Of a stretch of DNA of 64,000 bases, positions 63,090 to 64,000 are shown one piece after another. This DNA is from Micromonospora terminaliae (GTDB taxonomy: Bacteria; Actinomycetota; Actinomycetes; Mycobacteriales; Micromonosporaceae). The notes under the pieces were generated by a model, which worked only from the letters and a program-made list of their open reading frames with translations, was not told where the DNA came from and ran no database searches. Each line of letters starts with the position of its first letter. Position 1 is the first letter of the stretch. The position numbers were made by a program, and so were the translations under genes. The DNA lies in the NCBI RefSeq assembly GCF_009671205.1, contig NZ_CP045309.1, forward strand, positions 1,860,001 through 1,924,000, in the 5' to 3' direction.

Positions 63090-63134
63090 CGTTGGTGCGG
63101 CCAACGATACGGCAGATCGTTGGCGCAGCCAACG
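63090..63134. promoter_or_regulatory. Two MarR-type operators CGTTGG-N5-CCAACG
   Basis: Copy 1 at 63,090-63,106 (CGTTGGTGCGGCCAACG) has 6-bp arms and copy 2 at 63,118-63,134 (CGTTGGCGCAGCCAACG) has perfect 7-bp arms. Their centres are 28 bases apart in the 70-bp interval between the NTF2-like gene and the marR-like gene, the usual place for autoregulation. Confidence 0.75.
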
Positions 63135-63145
63135 GTCTTGTTAGC

Positions 63146-63604
63146 ATGGTCACCGTGGAATCGACACCGAGTCGTCTCGCGACAAAGGCGAGCTGGTTGA
63201 TCTCGCAAACCGCCGTGCACTCGCGGCGGTTCGTCGCCGAGGGGTTCACCGCCGCCGAGGCGCGCGGCTACCACTACCGCGTGCTCGCCGCGTTGGAGGA
63301 GTTCGGTCCCGCGAGCCAGGCCGACCTGGGGCGACGCAGCCGCATGGACCGCAGTGACGTCGTCGCGGCCGTGACCGAGCTGGAAAGCCAGGGCTTCCTC
63401 GCGCGCAGCGCCGACCCGGCGGACCGCCGGCGCAACATTGTCACGATCACCAGGGCGGGCACTCAGCAGCTCCGACGGCTGGACCGCGTGCTCGACACCG
63501 TGCAGGACGAACTGCTCGCCCCGCTGTCGGCTGCCGAGCGGCAGACCCTTGTCGCGTTGCTCGGCAAGTTGATCGAGCACCACGGCGGCGTGCCGACCTC
63601 ATGA
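63146..63604 (+). CDS. MarR-family transcriptional regulator
   Basis: A 152-residue regulator. The winged helix-turn-helix reads ALEEFGPASQADLGRRSRMDRSDVVAAVTELESQGFLARSADPADRRRNIVTIT, with the typical basic wing. The C-terminal helix (LDTVQDELLAPLSAAERQTLVALLGKL) would form the dimer interface. I start at ATG 63146; a GTG nine bases on is an alternative. It overlaps twin palindromes upstream, so it is very probably autoregulated and represses the NTF2-like gene until a phenolic or drug-like ligand binds. Confidence 0.9.
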   Translation: MVTVESTPSRLATKASWLISQTAVHSRRFVAEGFTAAEARGYHYRVLAALEEFGPASQADLGRRSRMDRSDVVAAVTELESQGFLARSADPADRRRNIVTITRAGTQQLRRLDRVLDTVQDELLAPLSAAERQTLVALLGKLIEHHGGVPTS

Positions 63605-63709
63605 GCCGACTGGGCGCCCACCAATGTCCTAGCGGACGCCGAAGTCGCCGCCGATCTGCCGGGCCTGCTGTGGCACCGCATCAACGTCGGCCAGGTGGCC
63701 CACGAAGGG

Positions 63710-64000
63710 CTAACGGCGGAACGGGCGGGTCATGGCTGCGAGGAGGGAATGCTCGCTGTCGTCACCGGCGAGCTGCCACGTGAACGCGCCCCGCAGCCCG
63801 TGCCCCGCCGCGAACGCCGCTCGTTCCTCGATGGAGTCGGCGTCCTCGTAGCTCACGAACGTCTGGGTCTCAGGATGGTAGAGCCACGGTGTGCGGGCGA
63901 CCGGATGGCGGTGGTGCTGCCATGCCGGGTCGGGCAGCAGGTCACGGCTGATGTCGCGCCAGTTGCCGACATCGACGGTACCGATCTGGGGCTGGAACAG
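63710..64000 (-). CDS. GH18 (chitinase-like) protein, C-terminal part, N-terminus off the right edge
   Basis: About 96 residues are visible on the minus strand before the stop at 63710-63712. FVSYEDADSIEERAAFA and LRGAFTWQLAGDD are the last core strand and helix of the GH18 TIM barrel, where the conserved Trp of FTWQ lines the -1 sugar site. Upstream, QPQIGTVDVGNWRDI and HHRHPVARTPWLYHPETQTF fit the same fold. The catalytic DxxDxDxE segment and the signal peptide lie beyond the window. It probably hydrolyses chitin or a related N-acetylglucosamine polymer outside the cell. Confidence 0.8.
   Translation of the reverse strand: MFQPQIGTVDVGNWRDISRDLLPDPAWQHHRHPVARTPWLYHPETQTFVSYEDADSIEERAAFAAGHGLRGAFTWQLAGDDSEHSLLAAMTRPFRR

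Noticed and set aside
63601..63710. Short plus-strand frame after the MarR gene (ending WHRINVGQVAHEG)
   Set aside because: Too short and without a start or ribosome-binding site. It may be a leftover gene end but cannot be identified.

Overview
The window is a very GC-rich chromosomal segment with the codon bias of an actinomycete. It has GTG starts, G-rich Shine-Dalgarno sites, almost no TTA codons, F420-type PPOX proteins, an SCO6745-like protein, an MXAN_6230/SCO0854-type RING protein and lineage-specific hypotheticals. A Micromonosporaceae member (Micromonospora-like) is my best guess, but no rRNA or marker gene is present to prove it. I saw no tRNA, rRNA, CRISPR array, intact insertion sequence or prophage.

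Left part (1-25 kb). This is a patchwork of small transcription units: a truncated flavin monooxygenase, a copper module (CopZ-like chaperone diverging from a CopA-type ATPase with an unusual C-terminal extension), a DJ-1/PfpI protein, an acyl-CoA oxidase diverging from a secreted alpha/beta-hydrolase-like protein, a uridine-kinase-like P-loop protein, and a LysR/EamA exporter pair with a palindrome between them. A CapA-like lipoprotein, a DUF2809 protein, a large RING protein broken by an apparent one-base frameshift, a methyltransferase and a GNAT protein follow. A run of 31 consecutive G lies at 25,048-25,078.

Middle part (25-43.5 kb). It holds a 2,062-residue secreted subtilase with malectin-like and carboxypeptidase-regulatory-like domains, a large AAA/LuxR regulator, and an EcsC protein beside a 116-bp repeat left over from a DUF2809 gene. 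Next come a tightly overlapping five-gene operon (polar amino-acid ABC importer, N-acyl-D-amino-acid deacylase, class A beta-lactamase-fold hydrolase), a LysR gene that overlaps it tail to tail, and a DUF2306 membrane protein behind a promoter that carries two identical palindromic operators. A decayed, truncated copy of the GNAT gene follows.

Right part (43.9-62.2 kb). This is the most interesting region, a self-contained sugar locus. It encodes a FGGY kinase and an L-fucose/D-arabinose isomerase-family enzyme, a LacI repressor, a Tat-exported GH116 enzyme with a duplicated inserted module, a COG0523 metal-chaperone GTPase, a secreted GH172 (DUF2961) enzyme with FN3 and CBM-like domains, an Rbs-type ABC importer, and a secreted GH43-like five-bladed propeller enzyme. 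Three near-identical LacI-type operators lie exactly at the three operon promoters. An isomerase plus a pentulokinase with no aldolase or epimerase is enough to send D-arabinose to D-ribulose 5-phosphate. GH172 and GH116 both include D-arabinofuranosidases active on mycobacterial D-arabinan. I therefore propose a D-arabinan (arabinogalactan/lipoarabinomannan) utilisation locus.

The right edge carries an NTF2-like/MarR divergent pair with two matching palindromes and the C-terminus of a GH18 enzyme.
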